From: Desulfovibrio sp. X2 | GTDB lineage: Bacteria; Desulfobacterota; Desulfovibrionia; Desulfovibrionales; Desulfovibrionaceae | DNA length: 64,000 bases | NCBI RefSeq assembly: GCF_000422205.1 | Contig: NZ_ATHV01000065.1 | Coordinates: forward strand, 62,001 to 126,000 | Direction of reading: 5' to 3' | Shown here: in pieces, positions 43,701-52,076 of the stretch | How the letters are laid out: every line of letters begins with the position of its first letter | How positions within the stretch are numbered: the stretch's first letter is position 1 | Translations under genes and position numbers: made by a program | Notes under the pieces: generated by a model | Databases searched by the model: none | The model's input: only the letters and a program-made list of their open reading frames with translations | Told to the model about the DNA's origin: nothing

Positions 43701-45418
43701 GCAACCTCGGCATCCGCCACGCCAGGGGCCGCTACGTCTGCTGCCTCGACGCCGACGACCTGATCCTGCCCACCTACCTGGAGAAGGCCGCCTACCTGCT
43801 CGAGACCTACGGCTACGACATCGTCTCCACGTCCTACGCCACCTTCGGCGAGACGCAGACGACCTTCGGCGTCCTCCCCGTGCCGACGCTGCGGGACATG
43901 CTCGAGGGCAACCACATCATGACCTGCGCCGTCTTCCGGCGCGACACCTGGGCCCGGACCCCGGGCGGCTTCGTGGACTCGGGCAAGGGGGCGGACCACG
44001 TCGCCGAGGATTGGCGGCTGTGGATCGAGCTCGCGGCGCAGGGCGCGCGCATGCGCAACATCGTCAACGAGCCGCTGCTGCTCTACCGCACGCACGGCAG
44101 CTCGCTCAGCACGGAACACAGCGTACGCAGCCTCAGCAGCCAGTGCGAGCAGATCTGCGCCGAGCTCGCGCCGGTCCTCACGCCGGAGGCCATCAAGCGC
44201 TCCGCCCGGGCGTCGCGGAAGTTTCGCTTCTGCTCGGTGCCCGGCGGGGCGATGGGCGCAAGGCGCTGCCGCAAGGCCCCGGACGAGGACGGCGTGAACA
44301 GGAAGCCGACCCTCCTCCTGTGCATGGGCCTGATCATCAACGGCGGGGCGGAGCGCCTGCTGTCGACCGTGGTCGGCCACCTCGCGGCGCAGGGCTGGCG
44401 GGTCGTGGTCGTCTGCACGGTCGACGACCTCACGGAGAACAGCCAGCCCATCTCCTGGTTCACGGCCCACACGCCCGAGGTCTACCAGCTGCAGCGCTTC
44501 CTCTCCGACGACGAGGAGCGGGCGGACTTCCTCCGCTACCTGATCGCCTCGCGCCGCGTGGACGTCGTCCTGCAGGCGGGCTCCGCCCTGCTCTACCGCA
44601 TGCTGAAGGGGCTGCGCGCCGCCTGCCCGCACCTCGCGGTCGTGGATCTGCTCTTCAACACCGCGCCCGAGGGGCACATCGCCTCCAACCGGCGGCACAG
44701 GGCCGGGATCGACCACATCATCACCGAGAACAGCGAGGTGGAGAGCTGGCTCCTCGACCACGGCGAGGAGCGCTCGGCCGTCAGCCGTATCTTCTCCGGC
44801 ATCAGCGTGCCCGACGTCGCCGCGGAGGACGCGGCCGCCCTGCGCGCCGCGCTCGGCATCCCGGCCGACAGCCTCGTCTTCGGCTTCTCCGGGCGGCTGT
44901 CGCCGGAGAAGAACCCGCTGGCCGTGGTCGAGCTCGCCTCCCGCTGCCGCGACATGGAGCACGTGTACTTCGTCATGACCGGAGGCGGGGCCATGGCGGA
45001 CGCCGTGGCCCGGCGCAGGGAGGAGCTCGGGCTGCAGCGCCTACTCTTCATGGGCTTCGTGGACGATCCGGCGGTCTATCTCGCCATGTACGACGCGCTC
45101 CTCCTGCCCTCGGTGCAGGACGGCCGCCCGGTGGCGGTCATGGAGGCCATGCTGCTCGGCACCCCCTGCCTGGCCTCGCGCATCGGCGGGCTGCCCGAGA
45201 TGGTCGAGGACGGCGTGACCGGCCTGCTGACGCCTCCGGGCGACGTGGGCGCGCTCGAGCGGGCCGTGCGACTCGCCGCCGCCGACCCGACGCGGCTGAA
45301 GGCGCTCGGCGCCGCGGCGCAGGCCTTCGCCCACGTCCACTTCGACCCCCCGGCCATGTGCCGCAATTACGAGGACGCGCTGCTGCGCGCGATCGCGACC
45401 CGCAGACACGTGGGCTGA
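40757..45418 (+). CDS. Four-domain B12-radical SAM and triple glycosyltransferase protein
   Basis: A 1,553-residue single frame. Residues 1-150 are a B12-binding-like Rossmann domain (KRPPLGVGYLISVLRQAGH). Residues about 150-430 are a radical SAM domain with CPFSCTFC (Cys187, 191, 194). Residues about 460-700 are GT2 domain A (IVDDAST, MDADDV). Residues about 745-890 are a helical linker. Residues about 910-1150 are GT2 domain B (VEGGSTD, LDADD, AEDWRLW). Residues about 1180-1550 are a GT4/GT-B domain (INGGAERL, FSGRLSPEKNP, VMEAMLLGTPCLA). No frameshift or weak linker suggests an assembly error. It probably builds successive glycan residues and modifies a sugar or lipid by a radical mechanism. 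Confidence 0.9.
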   Translation: MKILLVIAPPPRTAPFSTSEKRPPLGVGYLISVLRQAGHTVLFEDLYLRYEPIFESPDYLLRNKIDAVGISTSSICYAQALEIMQALQRYRERGIWSGQIWVGGPHTSFGAPSIPEYVDHIVIGEGELATLDLADGKKMERVIRAPLIEDLDTLPQLPWADFITRPYDWTLEGTASPVYTFNTSRGCPFSCTFCSVRGIWGKTYRFMSAERVLDDVEMMIKYYGLRSAYFREDHFTLNQKRTIAFCEGVLARNLSIEWSCETRADSIDDPRVIELMARSGCRRIYVGVESGSPKMLKVFKKGETVEQFEKVIALARRHGIKTYASIVVGAPGETPEDVKLTQDFLARTKPDFVGFNVYVGLPGSIISETIERHGLAEYTDPVTSVTYLKGHNIRARKFYGANTDLLSPVETPGYEYLLLDEAELSADQGDVATFASLGGAKSPAAAPAQREAPRTGEDGGRLSVLMSVHDGAAHVREAVESILAQTFADFRFVIVDDASTDATPAILRELADRDGRIEVLVNEHNLGLAASLNRGLEHCDTVYVARMDADDVAYPSRLATQLDYLESHPEVAVCGTWADIFLDGCEETSLLKMPTGDDEIRATMFLRNPLNHPTVVFRKDAVQRAGGYDATIPHAQDHELWSRLAGDPEVRFANLEYSGLRYRTYPEEARDRYRDSQRSVVMAVSERLLRGAGFPLPDHEVPLLHALVALNRPENTDSMLQLAAFTLRLLDWGRANLERGASTFAQSVEESIQETIGRYCGMAELHDALREQQTALGKYEEGIAYFKQQLANHQELLAECRRREEENAATGVVRAVGKKLLGKAPDDKVSLWKKIDVRTCVLLKKMAGKLHPAGPRYVEKLEYCVRHCDMGPIRRFASARTRRVTAGAMNLKRRLHLLRPFSPSPLQDGQPLVSVIIPCFNYGRYVEEAIDSVLAQTLQNIEIIVVEGGSTDGVTRPLLEALHKPKTTVLLQDSPTMVGENRNLGIRHARGRYVCCLDADDLILPTYLEKAAYLLETYGYDIVSTSYATFGETQTTFGVLPVPTLRDMLEGNHIMTCAVFRRDTWARTPGGFVDSGKGADHVAEDWRLWIELAAQGARMRNIVNEPLLLYRTHGSSLSTEHSVRSLSSQCEQICAELAPVLTPEAIKRSARASRKFRFCSVPGGAMGARRCRKAPDEDGVNRKPTLLLCMGLIINGGAERLLSTVVGHLAAQGWRVVVVCTVDDLTENSQPISWFTAHTPEVYQLQRFLSDDEERADFLRYLIASRRVDVVLQAGSALLYRMLKGLRAACPHLAVVDLLFNTAPEGHIASNRRHRAGIDHIITENSEVESWLLDHGEERSAVSRIFSGISVPDVAAEDAAALRAALGIPADSLVFGFSGRLSPEKNPLAVVELASRCRDMEHVYFVMTGGGAMADAVARRREELGLQRLLFMGFVDDPAVYLAMYDALLLPSVQDGRPVAVMEAMLLGTPCLASRIGGLPEMVEDGVTGLLTPPGDVGALERAVRLAAADPTRLKALGAAAQAFAHVHFDPPAMCRNYEDALLRAIATRRHVG

Positions 45419-46527
45419 TGGTGTCCGCGCCTTCCCCGCGCCTGCGCGTCGCGCAGATCACCGCGTCCTCCGCGATCGGCGGCGGGCCGGAGCACGTCTG
45501 GCAACTGCTGCGCCACCTGCCGGCCGAGCGGATCGAGTCCTTCGTGGCCGCGCCGCGCCGCAGGCCCTACGAGGAGCGCTTCGAGGCGATCGTCGGCGGC
45601 GACCGCTTCCAGCCGCTGCCGCAGCGCCGCTGGTCCACGGTCGCCTTCGCGCGGCTGGTGCGCTGGCTGCGCGCGCGGCGCATCGGGCTGATCCACTCCC
45701 ACGGCCGCGGCGCGGGCCTCTACGGCCGACTGGCCGCGCTGCTGACCGGGATACCGTGCGTGCACTCGTTTCACGGCATCCATCCGCCCGAAGGGGGGCT
45801 TCCCCGCGCAGCCTACCTGGGGATCGAGCGCTCCCTCGCCCGGGTGAGCCGCGCGAACGTCGCCGTCTCCCCGAGCGAGGGCCGGCTGGCCGCGGATCTC
45901 GGACTGGAGGGCCGGCGCCTGCTGGTCATCCCAAACGGCGTCGCCGTCGACGACCAGCCGGCCCCGGCCCCGCTCCGCTCCCCCTTCACCGTCGTGCACG
46001 TCAGCCGCTTCGACGCCGCCAAGAACAGCGGGGCCCTCCTGCCCATCGCGCGCGAGATGCGCGCGCAGGAGCTCCTCGAGCGCTGCCGCTTCCTGACCGT
46101 GGGCGAGGGGGAGGGACGCGCCGCGCTTACGGCCGCGCTCGCGGCCGAGGGGCTGCTCGACGCCTTTCGCTTCACCGGGCCGCTGGACGAGGTCCGCTCT
46201 CTCCTGCGGGGCGCGGGTTGCTATCTTTCGACCTCACGCGGCGAGGGGCTGCCTCTGGCGGTGCTGGAGGCGCAGGCCGAGGGCGTGCCCGCCGTGGCGA
46301 GCCGCGTCACCGGCAACGTGGACGCCATCGTCGACGGCGAGACCGGCTTCCTCTTTCCCCTGGACGACGCGCGGGCCGCGGCAGAGGGCATCCGCCGGCT
46401 CATGGACGACGCGGCGCTGCGCGAGCGCATGGGGCTGGCCGCACGGCGCCACGTCAGGGAGCACCACGACGTGCGGCGCATGGCCCTGGCCATGGCGGAG
46501 CTGTACGCGGCCGTCGCCGGCTCCTGA
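45418..46527 (+). CDS. Family 4 glycosyltransferase
   Basis: A 369-residue GT-B enzyme. The N-lobe has ITASSAIGGGPEHVWQLLRHL and LIHSHGRGAGLYGRLAALLTG, then HSFHG. The C-lobe carries VHVSRFDAAKNSG and STSRGEGLPLAVLEAQAEGVPAVAS with the E-x7-E-like donor motif. The ATG shares its A with the stop of the giant protein (TGATG), so the two are translationally coupled and likely act in the same chain. Confidence 0.9.
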   Translation: MVSAPSPRLRVAQITASSAIGGGPEHVWQLLRHLPAERIESFVAAPRRRPYEERFEAIVGGDRFQPLPQRRWSTVAFARLVRWLRARRIGLIHSHGRGAGLYGRLAALLTGIPCVHSFHGIHPPEGGLPRAAYLGIERSLARVSRANVAVSPSEGRLAADLGLEGRRLLVIPNGVAVDDQPAPAPLRSPFTVVHVSRFDAAKNSGALLPIAREMRAQELLERCRFLTVGEGEGRAALTAALAAEGLLDAFRFTGPLDEVRSLLRGAGCYLSTSRGEGLPLAVLEAQAEGVPAVASRVTGNVDAIVDGETGFLFPLDDARAAAEGIRRLMDDAALRERMGLAARRHVREHHDVRRMALAMAELYAAVAGS

Positions 46528-46588
46528 GGGGCGCCGCGCCGGCGCATTCCAGCGCGGCGCGGGGCATCACGGACGACGAGGAGAGGAC

Positions 46589-47512
46589 ATGCACGAAGGC
46601 ACATGCGCCGTGGTCACCGGCGCTTCCGGTTTTCTGGGCGGCCATCTCGTGGCCGCGCTCGAGCGGCTGGGCGTCGTGGTCGTGACCATGGGCGTGGGCG
46701 CGGGCGGCGCGGCTCGCGCCCACCTGAAGGTGGACCGCCTCGCCGACGCGGCCGGCCAGCTGGCGCTGCTGCGCGGCCTGCCGCGCGCCCCGGCCTGGAT
46801 CTTCCACGTCGCGGGCACCACGCGCGCGGAGCACATGGACGAGGTCAACGTGGCCTGGGCCGAGGCGCTGCTGGACGCGGCCGGACGCCTGCCCGCCCCT
46901 CCCACGGTGCTGCTCGTGGGCAGCGCGGCCGAGTACGGCCCGCAGCACGACAATCCCGGCTCCCGCTTCGGAAGCTGGGTGGACGAGGAGACGCCCTGCG
47001 CCCCCGCGAGCGCCTACGGCAGGAGCAAGCTCGCCCAGACCGAGGCCGGCCTGCGGGCCGCCGAACGGCAGCCCGTGGTGGTCTGCCGCCCCTTCAACAT
47101 CCTCGGCCTGGGCATGCCGGAGCACCTGGCCCTGGCGAGCTTCGTGCGCCAGGCGCGCGCCCTGCCGCCGGCGGACAGCGTACAGGAGCGGCGCATCCGC
47201 ACCGGCCCCCTGAACGCGGTGCGCGACTTCATAGACGCAGACGACTGCGCACACTCCATGGCGCGGCTCGCAGACGACCCGCGCGCCCACGGAGAGGTGG
47301 TCAACCTGTGCACCGGGGTCGGCACGAGCATGTCCGAGCTCGTCGCCACGCTGATCGATCAGCTCGAGCCTCCGGTGGAGCTCGTGTCGGCCGCGCCCGC
47401 GAACGACCGTCCGGACGTGGTCGTCGGCGCAACGGGCAAGCTTCGGCGACTTGATATTCAGCCGAGAAGATGCGATATTGCACGATGCATTCGCGACATG
47501 CTGAATGCATAA
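46589..47512 (+). CDS. Sugar-nucleotide SDR (GDP-4-keto-6-deoxymannose reductase-like)
   Basis: A 307-residue extended SDR. TGASGFLGGHL is the NAD(P)-binding glycine motif and SAYGRSKLAQTE the catalytic YxxxK. VVVCRPFNILGLGM and AVRDFIDADD are typical of Rmd/RfbD-like reductases. It probably reduces or epimerises a nucleotide sugar for the cluster. GAGGAGAGGAC precedes the ATG. The exact substrate is not readable. Confidence 0.82.
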   Translation: MHEGTCAVVTGASGFLGGHLVAALERLGVVVVTMGVGAGGAARAHLKVDRLADAAGQLALLRGLPRAPAWIFHVAGTTRAEHMDEVNVAWAEALLDAAGRLPAPPTVLLVGSAAEYGPQHDNPGSRFGSWVDEETPCAPASAYGRSKLAQTEAGLRAAERQPVVVCRPFNILGLGMPEHLALASFVRQARALPPADSVQERRIRTGPLNAVRDFIDADDCAHSMARLADDPRAHGEVVNLCTGVGTSMSELVATLIDQLEPPVELVSAAPANDRPDVVVGATGKLRRLDIQPRRCDIARCIRDMLNA

Positions 47513-47556
47513 GAGAAAACACTACACTACAGTCACGTCGAATCGAGGACAATAAC

Positions 47557-48543
47557 ATGCTGCAGGGCAAGAAGGTCTTTGTCACAGGAGCAGGTGGATT
47601 CATCGGCAGCCACCTGACAGAGGAGCTCGTCAAGGCCAATGCCGACGTCACGGCCATGATACGCTACGGTTCGAGCGCGAACTGGGGCAATCTCGAGTTC
47701 CTGCCCCAGGACATCAGGCGCGAGATCAAGGTCGTGGCCGGCAACGTCGAGGACAGCGACTTCATGATGCACTCCCTGAAGGGGCAGGACATCGTCTTCC
47801 ACCTCGCGGCGCTCATCGCCATCCCCTACTCCTATGTCGCGCCGCGCAGCTACGTGCGCACCAACGTCGAGGGCACGCTCAACGTCATGGAGGCCGTCCG
47901 CCGCCTGGGAATCGGCCGCGTGGTGCACACCAGCACCTCGGAGGTCTACGGCACCGCGCTCTACGCGCCCATCGACGAGAGCCACCCCCTGCAGGGCCAG
48001 TCGCCCTACTCGGCCTCGAAGATCGGGGCGGACAAGATCGCCGAATCCTACTTCCTCTCCTTCGCCACGCCGGTGGTCACGCTGCGGCCGTTCAACACCT
48101 ACGGCCCCCGCCAGTCCGCCAGGGCCTTCATCCCCACGGTCATCTGCCAGGCCCTGGAGCAGCCGGCCATCCGCATGGGCTCCCTCGATCCGCAGCGGGA
48201 CATGACCTTCGTGCGCGACACGGCGCTCGGCTTCATCGCCGCGGGCACGGCCCCGGGCATCGAGGGCGAGACCATCAACCTCGGCGTGGGCCGCACCGAC
48301 AGCATCGGCGCCATCGCGGGCCGCATCCTCTCCCTCATGGGCTGCGACAAGCCCATCGAGCAGGACCCCTCGCGCGTCCGCCCGGCCAAGAGCGAGGTGC
48401 AAAAGCTCCTCTCCAACAACGCCAAGGCGCGGGAGCGCATGGGCTGGTCGCCGACGGTGTCGCTCGACCAGGGGCTCGCGGAGACCATCGAGTTCGTCAA
48501 AAAGAACATCCACCTCTTCAAGAGCAACACATACACGATCTGA
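47557..48543 (+). CDS. Sugar-nucleotide 4,6-dehydratase/epimerase (LegB-like SDR)
   Basis: A 328-residue extended SDR starting at the ATG at 47557. TGAGGFIGSHLTEEL, FHLAALIAIPYSYVAP, TSTSEVYGTA and YSASKIGADKIAESY (YxxxK) agree with the 4,6-dehydratase branch that includes LegB. RPFNTYGPRQSARAFIPTVI follows. With the preceding SDR and the following nucleotidyltransferase it forms a nucleotide-sugar (deoxy- or amino-deoxysugar) module. LegB identity is inference from overall pattern, not proof of a legionaminic acid pathway, because the other leg genes are absent. Confidence 0.82.
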   Translation: MLQGKKVFVTGAGGFIGSHLTEELVKANADVTAMIRYGSSANWGNLEFLPQDIRREIKVVAGNVEDSDFMMHSLKGQDIVFHLAALIAIPYSYVAPRSYVRTNVEGTLNVMEAVRRLGIGRVVHTSTSEVYGTALYAPIDESHPLQGQSPYSASKIGADKIAESYFLSFATPVVTLRPFNTYGPRQSARAFIPTVICQALEQPAIRMGSLDPQRDMTFVRDTALGFIAAGTAPGIEGETINLGVGRTDSIGAIAGRILSLMGCDKPIEQDPSRVRPAKSEVQKLLSNNAKARERMGWSPTVSLDQGLAETIEFVKKNIHLFKSNTYTI

Positions 48544-48576
48544 CGCCATGGCGTCGAAACGTGAGGGGAGACGCAC

Positions 48577-49296
48577 ATGAAGGCGATCATCATGGCCGGC
48601 GGCAAGGGAACGAGGCTGGCCCCCTACACCGCAGTCCTGCCGAAGCCGCTCATGCCGCTCGGCGACATGCCCATACTCGAGCTCATCCTGCGGCAGCTCA
48701 AGCACTCCGGCGTCACCGAGGTCATCCTCGCCGTCAACCACCTGAGCCACATCATCCGGGCGTTCTTCGACGACGGGCAGCGCCTTGGCATGCGCATCTC
48801 CTACAGCTACGAGGACCACCCCCTGGGCACGGCGGGTCCGCTCGGCGCGGCCATAGACGAGCTGAGCGAGCACTTCCTGCTGCTGAACGGCGACCTCCTG
48901 TGCAATCTGGACTTCGGCCACTTCGTGGCCAGCCACCTCGAGCACGGCGCGCAGGCCAGCATCGCCACCTACGTGCGCGAGATCAGGAGCGACTTCGGCG
49001 TCCTCTCGATCGACGGGGAGCGCAACCTCGTGGGCTACAGCGAGAAGCCCGTCTACCGCCACGAGGTCAGCATGGGGCTCTACGTCCTCTCGCGGGAGGC
49101 AGTGCGCGGCCACGTGCGGCCGAACGAGTACCTGGACATGCCGGATCTCATCAAGCTGATGATCGAGGCCGGCCAGCGCGTCTACGCCTACGAGGCGTCC
49201 GGCCTGTGGCTGGACATCGGACGGCCGGACGACTACGCCAAGGCGCAGGACCTCTTCGCCGCGCAGCGTGGGACCTTCCTGCCCGAAGGCGCCTGA
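48577..49296 (+). CDS. Sugar-phosphate nucleotidyltransferase
   Basis: A 239-residue NTP-transferase. MAGGKGTRLAPYTAVLPKPLMPLG is the nucleotide and pyrophosphate-binding signature. NGDLLCNLDF carries the metal-binding aspartate, and GLWLDIGRPDDYAKA is the C-terminal sugar site. It activates a sugar-1-phosphate to an NDP-sugar (NTP plus sugar-1-P to NDP-sugar plus PPi). Short length and lack of a hexapeptide tail resemble RmlA-like or mannose-1-phosphate guanylyltransferase-like stand-alone enzymes. Confidence 0.9.
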   Translation: MKAIIMAGGKGTRLAPYTAVLPKPLMPLGDMPILELILRQLKHSGVTEVILAVNHLSHIIRAFFDDGQRLGMRISYSYEDHPLGTAGPLGAAIDELSEHFLLLNGDLLCNLDFGHFVASHLEHGAQASIATYVREIRSDFGVLSIDGERNLVGYSEKPVYRHEVSMGLYVLSREAVRGHVRPNEYLDMPDLIKLMIEAGQRVYAYEASGLWLDIGRPDDYAKAQDLFAAQRGTFLPEGA

Positions 49297-49364
49297 GGCG
49301 GCGGACGGACGGACGGACGAGCGGATGGCCGATCGGATGTCCGGACGGATGGCCGACGTGGAAG
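49297..49364 (+). repeat. GGAC/GGAT tetranucleotide-rich spacer
   Basis: Five GGAC units in tandem, then degenerate GGATGGCCGATC units, between the nucleotidyltransferase and the next glycosyltransferase. Low complexity of this kind is prone to slippage. It lies outside the coding frames I propose. Confidence 0.6.
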
Positions 49365-50414
49365 ATGGCTGACGTGCCGCAACAGCGCAGGATGCGCGTC
49401 GTCCTCGCGGACATTTGCTCCAGGATAGGGGCGTGCCTTCGCATGGGCACGCTGCGCCCCCTGTGGCGGCTGGCCCTGTTCCGCTGGCGGCTGCGGCGGG
49501 CGAGGACGCGCCTCGGCCGCGCGACGGCGGGCGACGCTTCCCTGGCCCGGCCCGCGGACTGCCCGCTCCCGCGCCTGAGCGCGAACGGTTCGGCGGATGA
49601 CGCGGCGGGCAGGGAAAGCGGCGCAACAAGCGGGGGGGGGATCATGGACACGGGCGCACCCGTCGTCTCGGTCGTCATCCCCTGCTACAACTACGGCGCG
49701 TTCGTCCTCGAGGCCGTGGACTCGGTGCTGGCCCAGACCCTGCAAGAGATCGACATCACGGTCGTGGACGGCGGCTCCACGGACGCGGCCACACGCGAGG
49801 TGCTCGCACGCCTGGACCGTCCGCGCACGACGGTTCTCTTCCAGAGCGGCCCGAGCCTCGTCGGCTCCAACCGCAACCTGGGCATCGCGGCCACGCGGGG
49901 CCGCTACGTCTGCTGCCTGGACGCGGACGACCGCCTGAAGCCGACCTACCTTGAGAAGGCCGTGGCCCTGCTCGAGGGCTGCCGCTTCGATGTCGTCTCG
50001 GCCGGCTACGAGGTCCTGGGCAGGCCGGAAAGCGTGCTGCTGAACATGCCCGCCCCGCTACTCGAGGACATGCTCCTGGGCAACCACATGCTGACCTGTG
50101 CCGTCTTCTCCCGCGCCCTGTTCGCGCGGACCGGGGGCTTCGTGGACACGGGCAAGGGGCCGGAGCACGTGGCCGAGGACTGGCGGCTGTGGGTGCACAT
50201 GGCCGCGCTCGGCGCGCGCATGCGCAACATCATGGAGCCGCTGCTGGAATACCGGGTGCACGAGGCAGGAGCGTCGCTCAGCCGCCTGCCCGGCGCGCCG
50301 CCCAAATGGCGGCAGGCCCGGGCGATCGAGGCCGCCCTGAAGCCCCTGCTGACACGCCAGGCCCTGGCCCGCTCGCGCAGCCGCTCCGGCGCCTGCCCGC
50401 GCTGCCCGAGGTGA
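49365..50414 (+). CDS. Family 2 glycosyltransferase, paralogue of domain B of the giant protein
   Basis: A 349-residue enzyme. Residues about 100-330 form a GT-A domain: VSVVIPCYNYGAFVLEAVDSVLAQTLQ, VDGGSTD, GRYVCCLDADD, and GNHMLTCAVFSRALF with HVAEDWRLWVHMAALGARMRNI. These lines match domain B of the 1,553-residue protein almost motif for motif. The N-terminal 95 residues are basic and may be a membrane or partner-binding region. The start at 49365 is the first ATG after the tetranucleotide repeat; a shorter start at 49644 would give just the catalytic domain. Confidence 0.85.
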   Translation: MADVPQQRRMRVVLADICSRIGACLRMGTLRPLWRLALFRWRLRRARTRLGRATAGDASLARPADCPLPRLSANGSADDAAGRESGATSGGGIMDTGAPVVSVVIPCYNYGAFVLEAVDSVLAQTLQEIDITVVDGGSTDAATREVLARLDRPRTTVLFQSGPSLVGSNRNLGIAATRGRYVCCLDADDRLKPTYLEKAVALLEGCRFDVVSAGYEVLGRPESVLLNMPAPLLEDMLLGNHMLTCAVFSRALFARTGGFVDTGKGPEHVAEDWRLWVHMAALGARMRNIMEPLLEYRVHEAGASLSRLPGAPPKWRQARAIEAALKPLLTRQALARSRSRSGACPRCPR

Positions 50415-50666
50415 GCGGTTCGCAGAAGCCTGAGATCCTTGCTCAGGCCATGTCGTGAGAGTGGTCACCACTCGTTCGGAGTAGTAGATATGGGTGTATT
50501 GAGACTTTTCCTTGCCTTGTCCGTCGTGGCGGGGCACGCGCAATCGACCGTGTTCGGCTACAGGGGCATCCCGGCCACGTATGCGGTCAACTGCTTCTTC
50601 ATCATCTCCGGATTCTACATGTCCATGATCCTCAACGGGAAATACAGAGACGTAAGCCCTGTCCTT

Positions 50667-50674
50667 TTCTACAA
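50667..50674. repeat. Target-site duplication, left copy
   Basis: TTCTACAA, identical to 52157-52164, directly flanks the IS end GGCGCTGTAT. Eight base pairs is the usual length for IS1595-family insertion. Confidence 0.92.
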
Positions 50675-50766
50675 GGCGCTGTATGTAAAGGTTGTTGCTA
50701 ACGTCTTGACAATATCCATTGAGTGATAGACATGCCTAGAAAACCCACATCAATGGGAGGCTAGGT

Positions 50767-51018
50767 ATGGCAGGTCCGTTCAAAATCACCACGAAAGCCA
50801 CGGTCCAAAGCCCACTTCCAGAAGACTTGGATTTCATCTGGGCCACCGTGCAATTTTGGTGCGAAGAACCTGACGAGACGGGGGCTCATCCCAGCTTGTC
50901 GGTAGAAGTCCCACTTGCTGTCGGCAGTATGGGCAGCATTCCGGAAATCGGTGCCGCTGCCCGCGCCAAGGCGCGTCAGCTTTTGGGCGACGCGCTGAAA
51001 GCCATCCAGGACGGCTAG
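50767..51018 (+). CDS. Hypothetical passenger protein of the IS element
   Basis: An 83-residue protein (PFKITTKATVQSPLPEDLDF, then KARQLLGDALKAIQDG), probably a small alpha/beta protein without membrane segments or known motifs. GGGAGG lies upstream of the ATG. Its stop overlaps the transposase stop on the other strand. IS1595 elements sometimes carry passenger genes; whether this one serves transposition or the host is unknown. Confidence 0.65.
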   Translation: MAGPFKITTKATVQSPLPEDLDFIWATVQFWCEEPDETGAHPSLSVEVPLAVGSMGSIPEIGAAARAKARQLLGDALKAIQDG

Positions 51019-52076
51019 GGGACTTCGGGGAAGGGGAACGATGCCCGGCGCGTGACCAGCATGGGGCTGACGGCATCGCACAGGGCGGCAGTCAGGCGTT
51101 CTGTCCCCTGCATCGCCTTGGTCAGTTCGAGCAGCCTGAACCACGCCAGGTAGTGGTCCAGGTAACTGGTCGCCACGCCGCGAAAGCGCTGCATCCAGCC
51201 TTTCAGGCGGCTGTGGTAGCCGTTGACGTGCTGGATGTGGAAGATGCCGTCCTTGTAGACCTTGCGCTTGGTGTTCAGCTGCTTGATGGGCAGCCCACGG
51301 TCGGCTGCGAATTTGGCGAAGGTCGTGGCCTGATCCGTGACCAGGGTCGAATCGTCGTCCATGCGCGGGCTTAGCACCGCGCCTATCTGCGACGCGGAAA
51401 TCCGGCCCCGGCCGGCCATGCGGCAGACGATGCCGCCGGAGCGATCCACGGCAGCGAGAACTGCTATCTGTTCGCTGGATATGCCCCGTTTCCCGGCCTT
51501 TCCGCCGCGTTTGCGCGGTGGCCGCTTCGTCAGGTCACGCTTGCCCTTGAAGGATTCCAGGAAGAAGGTCTCATCGGCCTCGACCACGCCTTCCAGCATC
51601 TTGCCGACGTCCAGGGTGGCCACGGCCCGCAGAATCTTGTGCCGCCAGAAGAACGCGGTGGTGTGGCAGATGCCCAGTTCTTCAGCCGCGTCGCGCAGGG
51701 TGAGCCCCTTGAACATCAAGGTGATGTAACGCGGCCACTTGTCCGCGTACCAGGACCCTTCGATGGGGCTTGCGGTCAGGTCGTTGAAGGTCTTGCGGCA
51801 ATCAGCGCACAGGTAGCGCTGCCTGGGCACCCACGGGCCTTTTCCGCGCTGTCCCGGCTTGTCCGGGGTCCGCTTGTACATGCCGTTGCGCTTGACCCTG
51901 TGACCGCCGCAATGCGGGCAGACCAGCCCGTCCTTGAAGCGTCCTTCCCGCATCGCGGTCAGATACGACCCGAAGCCGCGTCCCGCCAGGAGCAGCTCCT
52001 GCGCCCGCCGGATGAAAAGTTTCTGCTTGTGTTCGTCAAGGCTTTGGAATACTAAAAGGAGTCTATCTAGTTCCAT
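51015..52076 (-). CDS. IS1595-family (ISXO2-like) transposase
   Basis: A 353-residue transposase. An N-terminal zinc ribbon (CPHCGG...CADC) precedes SWYADKWPRYITLMFKGLTLRDAAEELGICHTTAFFWRHKIL, the helix-turn-helix. The catalytic ISXO2 domain shows VEADETFF (first Asp), LVTDQATTF (second Asp) and HVNGYHSRLKGW (the Asn/Lys pair). Full length and undamaged. Confidence 0.93.
   Translation of the reverse strand: MELDRLLLVFQSLDEHKQKLFIRRAQELLLAGRGFGSYLTAMREGRFKDGLVCPHCGGHRVKRNGMYKRTPDKPGQRGKGPWVPRQRYLCADCRKTFNDLTASPIEGSWYADKWPRYITLMFKGLTLRDAAEELGICHTTAFFWRHKILRAVATLDVGKMLEGVVEADETFFLESFKGKRDLTKRPPRKRGGKAGKRGISSEQIAVLAAVDRSGGIVCRMAGRGRISASQIGAVLSPRMDDDSTLVTDQATTFAKFAADRGLPIKQLNTKRKVYKDGIFHIQHVNGYHSRLKGWMQRFRGVATSYLDHYLAWFRLLELTKAMQGTERLTAALCDAVSPMLVTRRASFPFPEVP

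Noticed and set aside
40718-44962. A 1,400-codon open frame antisense to the giant glycosyltransferase gene
   Set aside because: It is a typical mirror frame of GC-rich coding DNA, with His/Val/Leu/Ala/Arg composition and no domains.
47557-48543. Complete legionaminic or pseudaminic acid pathway
   Set aside because: The SDR resembles LegB, but the aminotransferase, acetyltransferase, synthase and CMP-transferase partners are absent, so only a generic nucleotide-sugar role is claimed.
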